Assembly: GCA_001465025.1 (NCBI GenBank)
Contig: LNDO01000087.1
Coordinates: forward strand, 1 to 55,239
Direction of reading: 5' to 3'
Source of the DNA: Pseudomonas sp. Ga0074129
GTDB taxonomy: Bacteria; Pseudomonadota; Gammaproteobacteria; Pseudomonadales; Pseudomonadaceae
DNA length: 55,239 nt
Made by a program: the position numbers and the translations under genes. Positions 1 through 8,163 of the stretch are shown piece by piece. Position 1 is the first letter of the stretch, and every line of letters begins with the position of its first letter. A model generated the notes under the pieces. The model was not told the DNA's origin and searched no databases. It saw only the letters and a list, made by a program, of their open reading frames with translations.

Positions 1-2
1 TG

Positions 3-737
3 GTCAGTGCATGGGGCGCTGCGCCGCAGGCCGAGCCGTTGCGGTTTTTTACCGAAGAATACCCGCCGATCAATTTTAGCCAGAACGGCAAACCCACCGG
101 TTTGGCCACCGAAGTGGTCGAGGCCATCATGCAGCGCACCGGCCAGCAGGCCTCGATTAGCGTGGTGCCCTGGGCGCGTGGCTATCAGCAGGCGCTAAGC
201 CGGGCCAATACCGGACTGTTTGTGACCATGCGCACCCGTGAGCGTGAGCCGCTGTTCAAATGGGTGGGGCCGATTACCCGCAACGTCACCGGCTTCTACG
301 CCCTGCGCAGCTCTTATCTCTCGATCAGTCGGCTTGAGGACGCGCGCGAGTATGGAGAGATCGCCGTGCCGCGCGATTGGTACAGCCATCAACGCCTGTT
401 GGCCGATGGGTTTTCCAGCCTGACGCCGGTCACCGGGCCGACACAAATGGTCAGCATGCTCAAGCGTGGACGGGTCAAGCTGATGGTGCTGGATAACCTC
501 AGCCTGAACGCGCTACTGGCTCAGGGCGATATCCAGCCTGATGAGGTGCAGTTGCTGTTCGACTACATGCACAGCGACAGCTACATCGCTTTTTCCCTGC
601 AGACCGACGATGCCTTGGTGCATCGCTGGCAACATGAGTTGGAACGCATGAAAGGCGATGGCAGCTTTGCCACCATTCATAACACCTGGTTGCCCGGTGA
701 GCCCTTGCCACCACTGGAGCCTGCGCGAGCAGAGTGA
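3..737 (+). CDS. Periplasmic solute-binding protein, family 3 type (5' end outside window)
   Basis: The reading frame is open from base 3 to a TGA at 735-737, so the gene is cut by the left edge. The first visible residues (VSAWGAAPQAEP) look like the end of a Sec signal peptide, followed by the mature start LRFFTEEYPPINF. The segment TGLATEVVEAIM and the later YAL/VPRDW region fit the bilobal extracytoplasmic solute-binding fold (SBP_bac_3/PF00497-like) of polar amino-acid ABC importers. No permease or ATPase gene is next to it. It is paralogous in size and layout to the protein at 2051-2788. It meets the flavoprotein gene tail to tail with one base between the stops. The family call is reasonably safe; the ligand is unknown. 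Confidence 0.75.
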   Translation, partial: VSAWGAAPQAEPLRFFTEEYPPINFSQNGKPTGLATEVVEAIMQRTGQQASISVVPWARGYQQALSRANTGLFVTMRTREREPLFKWVGPITRNVTGFYALRSSYLSISRLEDAREYGEIAVPRDWYSHQRLLADGFSSLTPVTGPTQMVSMLKRGRVKLMVLDNLSLNALLAQGDIQPDEVQLLFDYMHSDSYIAFSLQTDDALVHRWQHELERMKGDGSFATIHNTWLPGEPLPPLEPARAE

Positions 738-738
738 C

Positions 739-1923
739 TCAGGCGAATTGCGCCGCCGCATAGCCCGAGGCCCAGGCCCACTGGAAGTTGAAACCGCCCA
801 GGTGGCCCGTCACATCCAGCACTTCACCGACAAAATACAGCCCCGGCGATTTCAGCGACTCCATGGTTTTTGACGACACCTCGCGGGTGTCCACACCGCC
901 CAGGGTCACTTCCGCCGTGCGGTAGCCTTCTGTGCCCGCTGGCACCAGTTGCCAATCACCGAGCTGCTCGGCAATCGCCTTGAGCTCGGCATGGGTGTAC
1001 TGCTTCATCGGTTTGGAGACAAACCAGTTATCGGCCAGCAGGCCAGCCATCTTCTTGGTGAACAACTCGGCCAGCAGGGTTTTCAGCTCGCTGTTGGGCC
1101 GCTCGCGCTGCTGCTCGGCCAGCCATTCGGGCAGGTCGATGTGCGGCAGCAGGTTGATGCTGATGGCATCGCCCGGTTGCCAGAAGGAAGAAATTTGCAA
1201 AATCGCCGGTCCGCTCAGTCCACGGTGGGTGAACAGAATGTTTTCCTTGAAGCTCTGCCCATTGCAGCTCACCACGCAGTCTTCCACCGAGGTGCCGGAC
1301 AACTCCGTGCACAGCGCCTTGAGCGCCGGGTCGGTGAGGGTGAACGGCACCAGACCGGCGCGGGTTGGCAGCAGTTCATGGCCGAACTGCTTGGCCACTT
1401 GATAGCCAAAACCTGTAGCGCCCAGTGTCGGGATGGACAGGCCGCCAGTGGCGATCACCAGCGATTCACAGCGCACCGTGCCTGCACTGGTCTGCAATTG
1501 ATAGCCGTTGGCGCTTTTGCTGATCTCGCTCACCGACGTATTCAGGCGTAACTCAACGCCAGCCTCGGCGCACTCGTTGAGCAGCATGTCGAGGATGTCG
1601 CTGGCCTTGTGATCGCAGAACAACTGGCCGAGTTTCTTCTCGTGGTACGGCACGCCGTGTTTGGTCACCAAGCCGATAAAATCCCACTGGCTGTAGCGCG
1701 CCAGCGCCGATTTGCAGAAATGCGGGTTTTCCGAGAGAAAGTTGCTCGGTTCGCAATACATATTGGTGAAATTGCAGCGCCCGCCGCCCGACATAAGGAT
1801 TTTCTTGCCAGCTTTGTTGGCGTGATCCAGCAGCAGCACCTGACGCCCGCGCCCAGCAGCCGTCAGCGCGCACATAAGCCCGGCCGCACCGGCACCAATA
1901 ATCACGACATGGGGCGTCAACAC
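739..1923 (-). CDS. HI0933/YhiN-family NAD(P)/FAD-dependent oxidoreductase
   Basis: The 394-aa product starts with a Rossmann dinucleotide motif (VVIIGAGAAGLMCA) at residues 6-19. It also has the family signature GKKILMSGGGRCNFTN near residue 40 and ends in GGFNFQWAWASGYAAA, which closes the FAD site in HI0933-like proteins. These features define the BaiN/YhiN flavoprotein family, whose in vivo substrate is not settled. Length is normal for the family and the frame is intact. It is divergent from the solute-binding protein gene at 2051, with about 127 bases between them, and convergent with the partial gene at the window start. No redox partner is adjacent, so only the family and cofactor can be assigned. 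Confidence 0.88.
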   Translation of the reverse strand: MLTPHVVIIGAGAAGLMCALTAAGRGRQVLLLDHANKAGKKILMSGGGRCNFTNMYCEPSNFLSENPHFCKSALARYSQWDFIGLVTKHGVPYHEKKLGQLFCDHKASDILDMLLNECAEAGVELRLNTSVSEISKSANGYQLQTSAGTVRCESLVIATGGLSIPTLGATGFGYQVAKQFGHELLPTRAGLVPFTLTDPALKALCTELSGTSVEDCVVSCNGQSFKENILFTHRGLSGPAILQISSFWQPGDAISINLLPHIDLPEWLAEQQRERPNSELKTLLAELFTKKMAGLLADNWFVSKPMKQYTHAELKAIAEQLGDWQLVPAGTEGYRTAEVTLGGVDTREVSSKTMESLKSPGLYFVGEVLDVTGHLGGFNFQWAWASGYAAAQFA

Positions 1924-2050
1924 AGTTCAATCCTCAACACGGCTGCGCCAGCGGTGGCGCGAAGTGCGCGCATCTTAACTGATGGGTATACGGCTGTGGT
2001 TCGTCCGCTGATCGTCTAGGCTTACGGCTTGGGTTTTTGGACACTCAACG

Positions 2051-2788
2051 ATGAATAGGCTGCGTTTCTTGCTGCTGCTCTGGGTGCTGCTACATCCCTT
2101 GAGTAGCCCCGCCGAGCAGGCCCTGCGTCTGGTGGCTGACCCGTGGCCGCCGTTCACCGATAAAAGCCTGCTCAACAACGGCGTGGCCTCCGATCTGGTG
2201 GTCAATGCACTGGCGCGCGCGGGTTACACCACTGTTTATGCTCAGGTGCCATGGGAGCGGGCCGTGCGGGGTTTGCAGCAAGGCACCTACGATGTGCTGA
2301 TCAACGCCTGGTACAAAGAGGACCGCAAGGAATTTGGCTATTACTCGCAGTCCTATCTGATTAACCGCGTGCGTTTCTTGCAGCGCAAGGGCAGTGGCAT
2401 TGCGTTCCGGCAGTTGCCTGACTTGTACCCTTACAGCATCGCTGTGGTGCGCGGCTATGCCTACGCTGATGCGTTTGATCAGGACGCGCGCCTGAGTAAG
2501 GTTGGTGTGGTGAGTTTTGAAGGCGCTGCGCGCATGTTGGCGGCGCAGCGTGTGCAGCTAACCTTGGAGGACGAACTGGTCGCGCGCCATCACCTGAGCC
2601 GCAGCCTGGCCGGAGTGCGCGACCAGTTGGAGTTTCTCCCGCAGCCGCTCAGTGAGAATGGGCTGCACATTTTGATCAGCCTGCGCCATCCCCGGCACAA
2701 GCAGATCGCTGACGACTTCAATCGAGAGATTGCCGCCATGCGTGCCGATGGCAGCTATGAACAGATATTGCGGCACCACGGCCTTTGA
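2051..2788 (+). CDS. Periplasmic solute-binding protein, family 3 type
   Basis: The 245-aa protein has a clear Sec signal peptide: MNR, a leucine-rich core around residues 5-15, and probable cleavage after SSPAEQA. The mature part opens with LRLVADPWPPFTD, the typical first strand of family-3 solute-binding proteins, followed by GVASDLVVNALARAGY and YDVLINAWYKEDRKEFGYYS. In amino-acid ABC importers this protein captures ligand in the periplasm, but no transport genes are adjacent. Orphan members in Pseudomonas also act as sensor inputs. Its stop lies immediately before the end of the convergent diguanylate cyclase gene. Ligand unknown. Confidence 0.8.
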   Translation: MNRLRFLLLLWVLLHPLSSPAEQALRLVADPWPPFTDKSLLNNGVASDLVVNALARAGYTTVYAQVPWERAVRGLQQGTYDVLINAWYKEDRKEFGYYSQSYLINRVRFLQRKGSGIAFRQLPDLYPYSIAVVRGYAYADAFDQDARLSKVGVVSFEGAARMLAAQRVQLTLEDELVARHHLSRSLAGVRDQLEFLPQPLSENGLHILISLRHPRHKQIADDFNREIAAMRADGSYEQILRHHGL

Positions 2789-4033
2789 CTACTGCCAGTA
2801 GTTGCGCCCACGGCCTTGGGTTTTGGCCTGATACAAGCGCTTATCCGCCAGGTGCAGAAGGTTTTCCAGGTCATCTGGGGTGCCGTAATAGATGCCCGCA
2901 CTGAAAGACAGCGGCGTTGCACCGGTGGCGTAACGAATGCTGGCGCATTGCGTGCGCAACTGGTCGAGCGCCGCATTCAGGGTGTGGGCGTCCTGCTGGC
3001 TGACCATGGCAAATTCTTCGCCGCCCAAACGTCCCAGTAAGGCGTCCGGGAAAGCAGCGGCCAGAGCGCGGGCAAACCCCACCAGCGCGGCATCACCGCT
3101 GGCATGGCCGTGTTCGTCGTTAATCCGCTTGAAGAAATCCAGGTCGAGCATGGCCACGCTCAACTCGTGACCGCCGGAACGTGCTTTTACAAACAACTGC
3201 TGGCCGTGTTCATAAAATGCGCGGCGGTTGTTCAGGCCAGTCAGGGCGTCGTATTGCGCGGCTTTTTTCAGCGCGCGCATTAAATCGCGGCGCTCCAGAG
3301 TGGACATCACCCGGCAGTTAAGCTCTTCCGGGTAGAAGGGCTTGCGCAGGAAGTCATCGGCGCCGTGTTTGATGAACTTGGCGCTGAGCGAGCCTTTGGT
3401 GTCGGCAGACAAGCCCAGGATGATCAACTCATGGCGTTTCATTTTTTGCCGTAACAGCTTGACCAGATCGAAACCCGATAGGCCGGGCATGCTGTGGTCG
3501 ACCACCAGTAAGTCAATGTCGTGCTGCTCTTGCAGCAGGCGCAGGGCGTCGTCCCCGTCGCAGGCTTCGAGAATCTGGTAGCGGTGGGGCGTCAGTACGT
3601 GGCGGATGTAATTGCGCGTGGCTTCCGAATCATCGGCAATCAGGATTTTTACCGCGCTATTACTTTCCAATCGGTGTAACAGACGGAAGGCGTATTCGTA
3701 AGAGTGCTGACTTTCTTTGAGAACGTAGTCCACCACGCCTTTGAGCAGCATCTGATCACGGCGTTGCTCGTCGTAGGTGCCGCTGAGCACGATGCAGGGC
3801 AGGTAATAGCTCATCACCAGATCGACGATCTCACCGTCGGGGGCATCGGGCAGGTTGAGGTCGACAAAGGCGGCAAAGAACAGCGAGGCCGAGGTTTCCA
3901 GCATCACCTGCGCCTCAGCATAGGAGGCGCAGAAGACGGGCTGAAAGCCGCTTTCCTTGCGAAACAGATGGTCGAGAATTTTCAGCACCAGTGGGCTGTC
4001 TTCGATCACCAGGATATTGCGCAAGTGAAACAC
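2789..4033 (-). CDS. Response regulator with two receiver domains and a diguanylate cyclase (GGDEF) domain
   Basis: The 414-aa cytoplasmic protein has REC1 at about residues 5-125 (acidic pair in ILVIEDS, phospho-acceptor in FVDLNLPD). REC2 is at about 135-255 (ILIADDSEA, VVDHSMPG, conserved Lys in LRKPF). A GGDEF domain spans about 270-414, with active-site GGEEF near residue 340 and the AMLDLDFFKRIND metal-binding strand. It should make c-di-GMP from two GTP when phosphorylated. The RxxD inhibitory site normally found just upstream of GG(D/E)EF is not recognisable here (PDALLGRL), suggesting weak or absent product inhibition. No histidine kinase is adjacent. The product feeds the same second-messenger pool as the HD-GYP protein at 45932-47185. 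Confidence 0.88.
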   Translation of the reverse strand: MFHLRNILVIEDSPLVLKILDHLFRKESGFQPVFCASYAEAQVMLETSASLFFAAFVDLNLPDAPDGEIVDLVMSYYLPCIVLSGTYDEQRRDQMLLKGVVDYVLKESQHSYEYAFRLLHRLESNSAVKILIADDSEATRNYIRHVLTPHRYQILEACDGDDALRLLQEQHDIDLLVVDHSMPGLSGFDLVKLLRQKMKRHELIILGLSADTKGSLSAKFIKHGADDFLRKPFYPEELNCRVMSTLERRDLMRALKKAAQYDALTGLNNRRAFYEHGQQLFVKARSGGHELSVAMLDLDFFKRINDEHGHASGDAALVGFARALAAAFPDALLGRLGGEEFAMVSQQDAHTLNAALDQLRTQCASIRYATGATPLSFSAGIYYGTPDDLENLLHLADKRLYQAKTQGRGRNYWQ

Positions 4034-4090
4034 TCCTCTACCGCTTGCCGCGCAGTCGCAACGGCTGATGTTATTGAGCAGGTTGTGGGT

Positions 4091-5470
4091 TTAAAGGGTG
4101 CGTACGCGCAGTGAACGGCCCTTGATCTTGCCTTCACTCAGGCATTTGAGCGCCTGCATGGCCACGACGCGCTCAACGGCGACATACGCTTGAAAATCGA
4201 AGATGGCGATCTTACCGACCTGTGCGCCCGGGATACCAGCGGCACCTGTGAGCGCACCGAGAATGTCGCCGGGACGCAATTTGTCTTTGCGCCCCGCACC
4301 GATGCACAGCGTGATCATCGTCGGTTGCAGCGGCGCGCCGCCTTGGTGCTTCAGGCTGCTCAGTGGATGCCAGTTGAGCGGTGCCCTTTGCAGGGTTTCG
4401 ATGGCTTGCGCGCGATGGGCTTCGGCCGGAGCGACCAGGCTCATGGCCAGGCCTTTTTCGCCCGCACGACCGGTACGGCCGACGCGGTGAATGTGAATTT
4501 CCGAGTCGCGCGCCAGTTCGACGTTGATCACCATGTCCAGCGCGTCGATATCCAGACCGCGAGCGGCCACATCGGTGGCGACCAGTACCGAGAGGCTGCG
4601 GTTGGCAAACATGGCCAGCACTTGATCGCGATCACGCTGTTCCAGATCGCCGTGCAGGGCGGCGGCCGAGATGCCTTTGGCAGTCAGGTGGTCGACCACT
4701 TCCTGGCATTGCTGCTTGGTAAAGCAGAAAGCTACGCAGGACTGCGGGCGGTAGCAGTTGAGCAACTTGACCACCGCCTCCATGCGCTCTTCCGGGGCGA
4801 TTTCGTAGAAGCGCTGTTCGATCTGCGTGTCGTCGTGAAAAGCCTCGGCTTTGACCTGCTGCGGATCGCGCATGAACTTCGCGGACAGCTGTTTGATGCT
4901 GCTCGGGTAGGTGGCGGAGAACAGCAGGGTTTGCCGGCGGCTCGGCGTCTGCTCAATGATCTCGGCGATGCTGTCGTAAAAACCCATGTCGAGCATGCGG
5001 TCGGCTTCGTCGAGTACCAGCGTATTGAGGCCGTCGAGTTTCAGCGTGCCCTTGCTCAGGTGCTGCTGGATACGTCCCGGCGTGCCGACGATGATCTGCG
5101 CGCCGTGCTCCAGCGAACCGATCTGCGGGCCAAATGGCACGCCGCCGCACAGGGTCAGAATTTTGATGTTGTCAGCCGAGCGCGCCAGGCGGCGCAGTTC
5201 TTTGGCCACCTGATCAGCCAGCTCGCGGGTCGGGCAGATCACCAATGCCTGGCAGCCAAAGTAGCGCGGGTTGAGCGGGTTCAGCAGGCCAATGCCAAAG
5301 GCTGCTGTCTTGCCGCTGCCGGTTTTGGCTTGAGCGATCAGGTCCATGCCCTTGAGCATGACAGGTAGGCTTTGTGCCTGAATCGGCGTCATCTCGCTGT
5401 AACCGAGGGATTCGAGGTTAGCCAGCATGGCGGCAGACAGTGGCAGCGAAGAAAAAGCGGTTTGAGTCAC
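4091..5470 (-). CDS. dbpA: ATP-dependent RNA helicase DbpA
   Basis: The 459-aa DEAD-box helicase has a Q-motif segment (YSEMTPIQAQSLP), motif I AKTGSGKT near residue 48, motif Ia PTRELADQV, DEAD near 153, SAT, ARGLD, and HRVGRTGRAG. The C-terminal ~75 residues (TLCIGAGRKDKLRPGDILGA onward, ending KGRSLRVRTL) are the DbpA RNA-binding domain. In E. coli that domain docks on hairpin 92 of 23S rRNA and makes the helicase act in late 50S assembly. The length matches DbpA. It follows priA on the same strand with 12 bases between the reading frames. The C-terminal domain separates it from other DEAD-box paralogues. Confidence 0.93.
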   Translation of the reverse strand: MTQTAFSSLPLSAAMLANLESLGYSEMTPIQAQSLPVMLKGMDLIAQAKTGSGKTAAFGIGLLNPLNPRYFGCQALVICPTRELADQVAKELRRLARSADNIKILTLCGGVPFGPQIGSLEHGAQIIVGTPGRIQQHLSKGTLKLDGLNTLVLDEADRMLDMGFYDSIAEIIEQTPSRRQTLLFSATYPSSIKQLSAKFMRDPQQVKAEAFHDDTQIEQRFYEIAPEERMEAVVKLLNCYRPQSCVAFCFTKQQCQEVVDHLTAKGISAAALHGDLEQRDRDQVLAMFANRSLSVLVATDVAARGLDIDALDMVINVELARDSEIHIHRVGRTGRAGEKGLAMSLVAPAEAHRAQAIETLQRAPLNWHPLSSLKHQGGAPLQPTMITLCIGAGRKDKLRPGDILGALTGAAGIPGAQVGKIAIFDFQAYVAVERVVAMQALKCLSEGKIKGRSLRVRTL

Positions 5471-5482
5471 GGTACAGGCCTG

Positions 5483-7750
5483 CTAAACGAAATGGCGCGC
5501 AGTGTAACAGCCTGCACGTGGCGATTTGTTTGTAAAGCTTGACTGTCCGTCAGGGCGCGAGGGCCGCTTAGAACAGATCAATCGGGTCAACATCCAGCGA
5601 CCAACGCACCGCACGCCCACTGGGCATCTGCTCCAGGCTCTGCATCCAGCGGTGCAGCAGGCGGTGCAGCGGCGCGCGTGCATTGGCTTGCACCAGCAGT
5701 TGCGCACTGGGCCGAGCAATTCGATGCCGTTGAGGTTCAGTTCAGCCAATAACGTCTCGGCTTCGCTGCAGGCATCGTCCAGAAATCCTTCAGCCTGCCC
5801 CGGTTTATGCGCTTCGGCGCGCAGCAGGGCGAGGTGACAGAAGGGCGGCAAGCCAGCGCTGCGTCGTTCGCTCAGGGCTTGTTCGGCAAAGGCGAAATAG
5901 CCTTGTTCTGTGAGCTGCACCAATAAAGGATGGTCGGCGAGGTGGCTTTGGATGATCACCTTACCTGGCTCTTCAGCGCGCCCGGCACGTCCGGCCACCT
6001 GCACAATCAACTGGGCCATGCGCTCACTGGCGCGGAAATCTGCAGAAAACAGCCCGCCATCAGCATCGAGAATGGCCACCAGCGTCACGCGCGGGAAATG
6101 GTGGCCTTTGGCGAGCATCTGTGTGCCGACCAGAATGCACGGTTCACCTTTTTGCACGGTGTTGAACAGGGTGGTCATGGCTTCTTTGCGCGAGGTGCTG
6201 TCGCGGTCGACGCGCAGCACCGGTACGTCGGGGAAGAGAATTTCCAGGCGTTCTTCAGCGCGCTCGGTGCCGGCGCCGACCGGTCGCAGGTCGACGTTGT
6301 TGCACTTCGGGCAGTTGCTCGGCTGGCGCTCGACGTGGCCGCAGTGGTGGCAGCGCAGCTCGCGTGAGCGCTGGTGCACGGTCATGCGTGCATCGCAGCG
6401 CGGGCACTCGGACAACCAGCCGCAGTCGTGGCAGAGCAGGGTCGGGGCGAAGCCGCGGCGGTTGAGGAACACCAACACTTGCTGCCCGGCCTGCAAAGTC
6501 TGGGCGATGGCCTGCTGCATAGGGCCGGAGATGCCGGAATCCAGCGGTCGGCTTTTCACGTCCAAGCGCAGAAAACGCGGCTGTTTGGCACCACCGGCGC
6601 GCTCACGCAGGTGCAGCAGGGCGTAGCGGCCATTGTGGGCGTTGTGCAGGCTTTCCAGCGACGGCGTAGCCGAGCCGAGCACAATCGGAATGTTGTCCTG
6701 CCGCGCGCGTACCACAGCCAGGTCGCGGGCGTGATAACGCAAGCCTTCCTGCTGTTTATAAGAGGCGTCGTGCTCTTCGTCGATGATGATCAGCCCCGGA
6801 TTCTGCATCGGGGTGAACAGTGCTGAGCGCGTGCCAATGATAATGTCGGCCTCGCCATCGCGCGCCGCCAGCCATGCATCCAGGCGTTCGCGGTCATTCA
6901 CTGCCGAATGCAGCAGGGCAATGCGCGCGTTAAAGCGTTGCTCGAAGCGCGCCAGGGTTTGCGGGCCGAGGTTGATCTCCGGGATCAGCACCAGGGCCTG
7001 CTTGCCGGCTTCCAGGGTTTCACGGATCAGCTGCAGGTACACCTCGGTCTTGCCGCTGCCGGTCACCCCTGCAAGTAGAAATGCATTGAAGCTGCCGAAG
7101 CCTGAGCGGATGGCTTCGGCGGCGGCGCGCTGCTCAGCATTCAGCGGCAACTCCGGCTGAGCCAGCCAGTTGGCGTGGCGTTTACTCGGTGCGTGGCGAC
7201 GAACCTCGACCTGGACCAGGCCTTTTTCCAGCAGCAGGTCGAGGCTGTCTTTATTCAGCAGCAGTTTGCTTAGCAGTTGATGTGCGACGCCATGCGGGTG
7301 CTGAGCGAGGGTCTTCAGTGCGTCGCGCTGACGGGGCGCGCGGGATAGGCGTGGGTCATCCGGCTTGGCCCCGTCCGTCACCGACCAGAAGCGCTCCTGC
7401 CGCGCTTCAGCCGGTTCGCCTTGGCGCAGCAGCACCGGCAACGCCCAACTTAGGGTGTCGCCAAGGCTGTGCTGGTAATACTGGGCGGTCCACAGGCACA
7501 GCTTGAACAGTGATGTGGGCAGCGGCGACTGAGCGTCGAGCAGTTGCAAGGCCGGTTTGAGTTTATCCGCCGGCACCTCGCTGTGGTCTGCCACTTCAAT
7601 CAAAATGCCGATCATCTCGCGGCGGCCAAAGGGTACACGCAGGCGTGCGCCCGGTTGCAGTGCGCTGCGGGGAATGCCGGGCGGCGCGCGGTAATCGAAC
7701 AGGCGGCGCAGTGGTGAAGGCAGGGCGAGGCGCAGAATAACGTCGGGCAA
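5483..7750 (-). CDS. priA: Primosomal protein N' (replication restart helicase), 3' end frameshifted
   Basis: The open frame encodes 755 aa from a TTG start (MPDVILRLALPSP). Visible motifs are Walker A GVTGSGKTEVY near residue 230, DEEH near 323 and the zinc region with paired cysteines at about 437-485 (CHDCGW, CPRC, CHHC, CPKC), all normal for PriA. After GIELLGPV near residue 681 the frame goes wrong: the last ~75 residues are Cys/Arg-rich and unlike PriA. In another frame from about 5707 down to a TAA at 5568-5570 the expected C-terminus is intact (AQLLVQANARAPLH ... WSLDVDPIDLF). The roughly 13 residues that PriA normally has between GPV and AQLLV (PAPMERRAGRYR-like) are missing. This suggests a deletion of a non-multiple of three bases near 5703-5708, or an assembly error. 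The ancestral gene would be 5568-7750. Confidence 0.85.
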   Translation of the reverse strand: MPDVILRLALPSPLRRLFDYRAPPGIPRSALQPGARLRVPFGRREMIGILIEVADHSEVPADKLKPALQLLDAQSPLPTSLFKLCLWTAQYYQHSLGDTLSWALPVLLRQGEPAEARQERFWSVTDGAKPDDPRLSRAPRQRDALKTLAQHPHGVAHQLLSKLLLNKDSLDLLLEKGLVQVEVRRHAPSKRHANWLAQPELPLNAEQRAAAEAIRSGFGSFNAFLLAGVTGSGKTEVYLQLIRETLEAGKQALVLIPEINLGPQTLARFEQRFNARIALLHSAVNDRERLDAWLAARDGEADIIIGTRSALFTPMQNPGLIIIDEEHDASYKQQEGLRYHARDLAVVRARQDNIPIVLGSATPSLESLHNAHNGRYALLHLRERAGGAKQPRFLRLDVKSRPLDSGISGPMQQAIAQTLQAGQQVLVFLNRRGFAPTLLCHDCGWLSECPRCDARMTVHQRSRELRCHHCGHVERQPSNCPKCNNVDLRPVGAGTERAEERLEILFPDVPVLRVDRDSTSRKEAMTTLFNTVQKGEPCILVGTQMLAKGHHFPRVTLVAILDADGGLFSADFRASERMAQLIVQVAGRAGRAEEPGKVIIQSHLADHPLLVQLTEQGYFAFAEQALSERRSAGLPPFCHLALLRAEAHKPGQAEGFLDDACSEAETLLAELNLNGIELLGPVRNCWCKPMHARRCTACCTAGCRAWSRCPVGVRCVGRWMLTRLICSKRPSRPDGQSSFTNKSPRAGCYTARHFV

Positions 7751-7823
7751 GCGGGTGGCTCCTGATAGCGGCTGCGTGCTCAGCGAGGCGCGATCTTAGC
7801 ATGTGACCGGTCGACGGCTGGTC

Positions 7824-7851
7824 TTGCTTCGCCGTGATGCTCTGGTATCAT
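7824..7851 (+). promoter_or_regulatory. Probable sigma-70 promoter of rpmE
   Basis: TTGCTT at 7824-7829 and TATCAT at 7846-7851 are separated by 16 bases, 71 bases before the rpmE start codon. It lies in the gap between the divergent priA and rpmE genes. Position and consensus match support it; transcription was not tested. Confidence 0.5.
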
Positions 7852-7921
7852 CGCCGGCCTAATTCCGTGCGGTACCTGACAATAGTGTCTGGTGGCGGCG
7901 CGATAGCCCTGAGGAATCACC

Positions 7922-8137
7922 ATGAAAGCCGATATCCACCCGAACTATGTAGCCATCACCGCCACCTGCAGCTGTGGCAACGTGATCGAAACTCGCTCCA
8001 CAATGGGCAAGCCGCTGGCTCTGGACGTGTGCAACGAGTGTCACCCGTTCTACACCGGCAAGCAGAAAATGCTGGATACCGGCGGCCGTGTTGATCGCTT
8101 CAAGCAGCGTTTCGGCATGTTCGGCGCCAAGCAGTAA
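7922..8137 (+). CDS. rpmE: 50S ribosomal protein L31 (zinc-containing type)
   Basis: The 71-aa protein has the L31 signature and four zinc-ligand cysteines: CSC at residues 16-18 and CNEC at 37-40. This is the C+ zinc-binding form, as opposed to the zinc-free paralogue (YkgM-type) used under zinc starvation. L31 bridges the two ribosomal subunits. The ATG follows a GAGGAA ribosome-binding site with good spacing. The gene is followed by a strong hairpin terminator (8185-8213) and is the expected neighbour of priA in Pseudomonas. Confidence 0.97.
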   Translation: MKADIHPNYVAITATCSCGNVIETRSTMGKPLALDVCNECHPFYTGKQKMLDTGGRVDRFKQRFGMFGAKQ

Positions 8138-8163
8138 GCTTGCGCGCAGCGACGCAGACCCCA

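Noticed and set aside
39-41. TTG at base 39 as the start of the first gene
   Set aside because: The frame is open to base 3 and encodes what looks like the end of a signal peptide, so the real start is left of the window.
4190-5368. 392-codon open frame antisense to dbpA
   Set aside because: Shadow; the helicase motifs lie on the minus strand in order.
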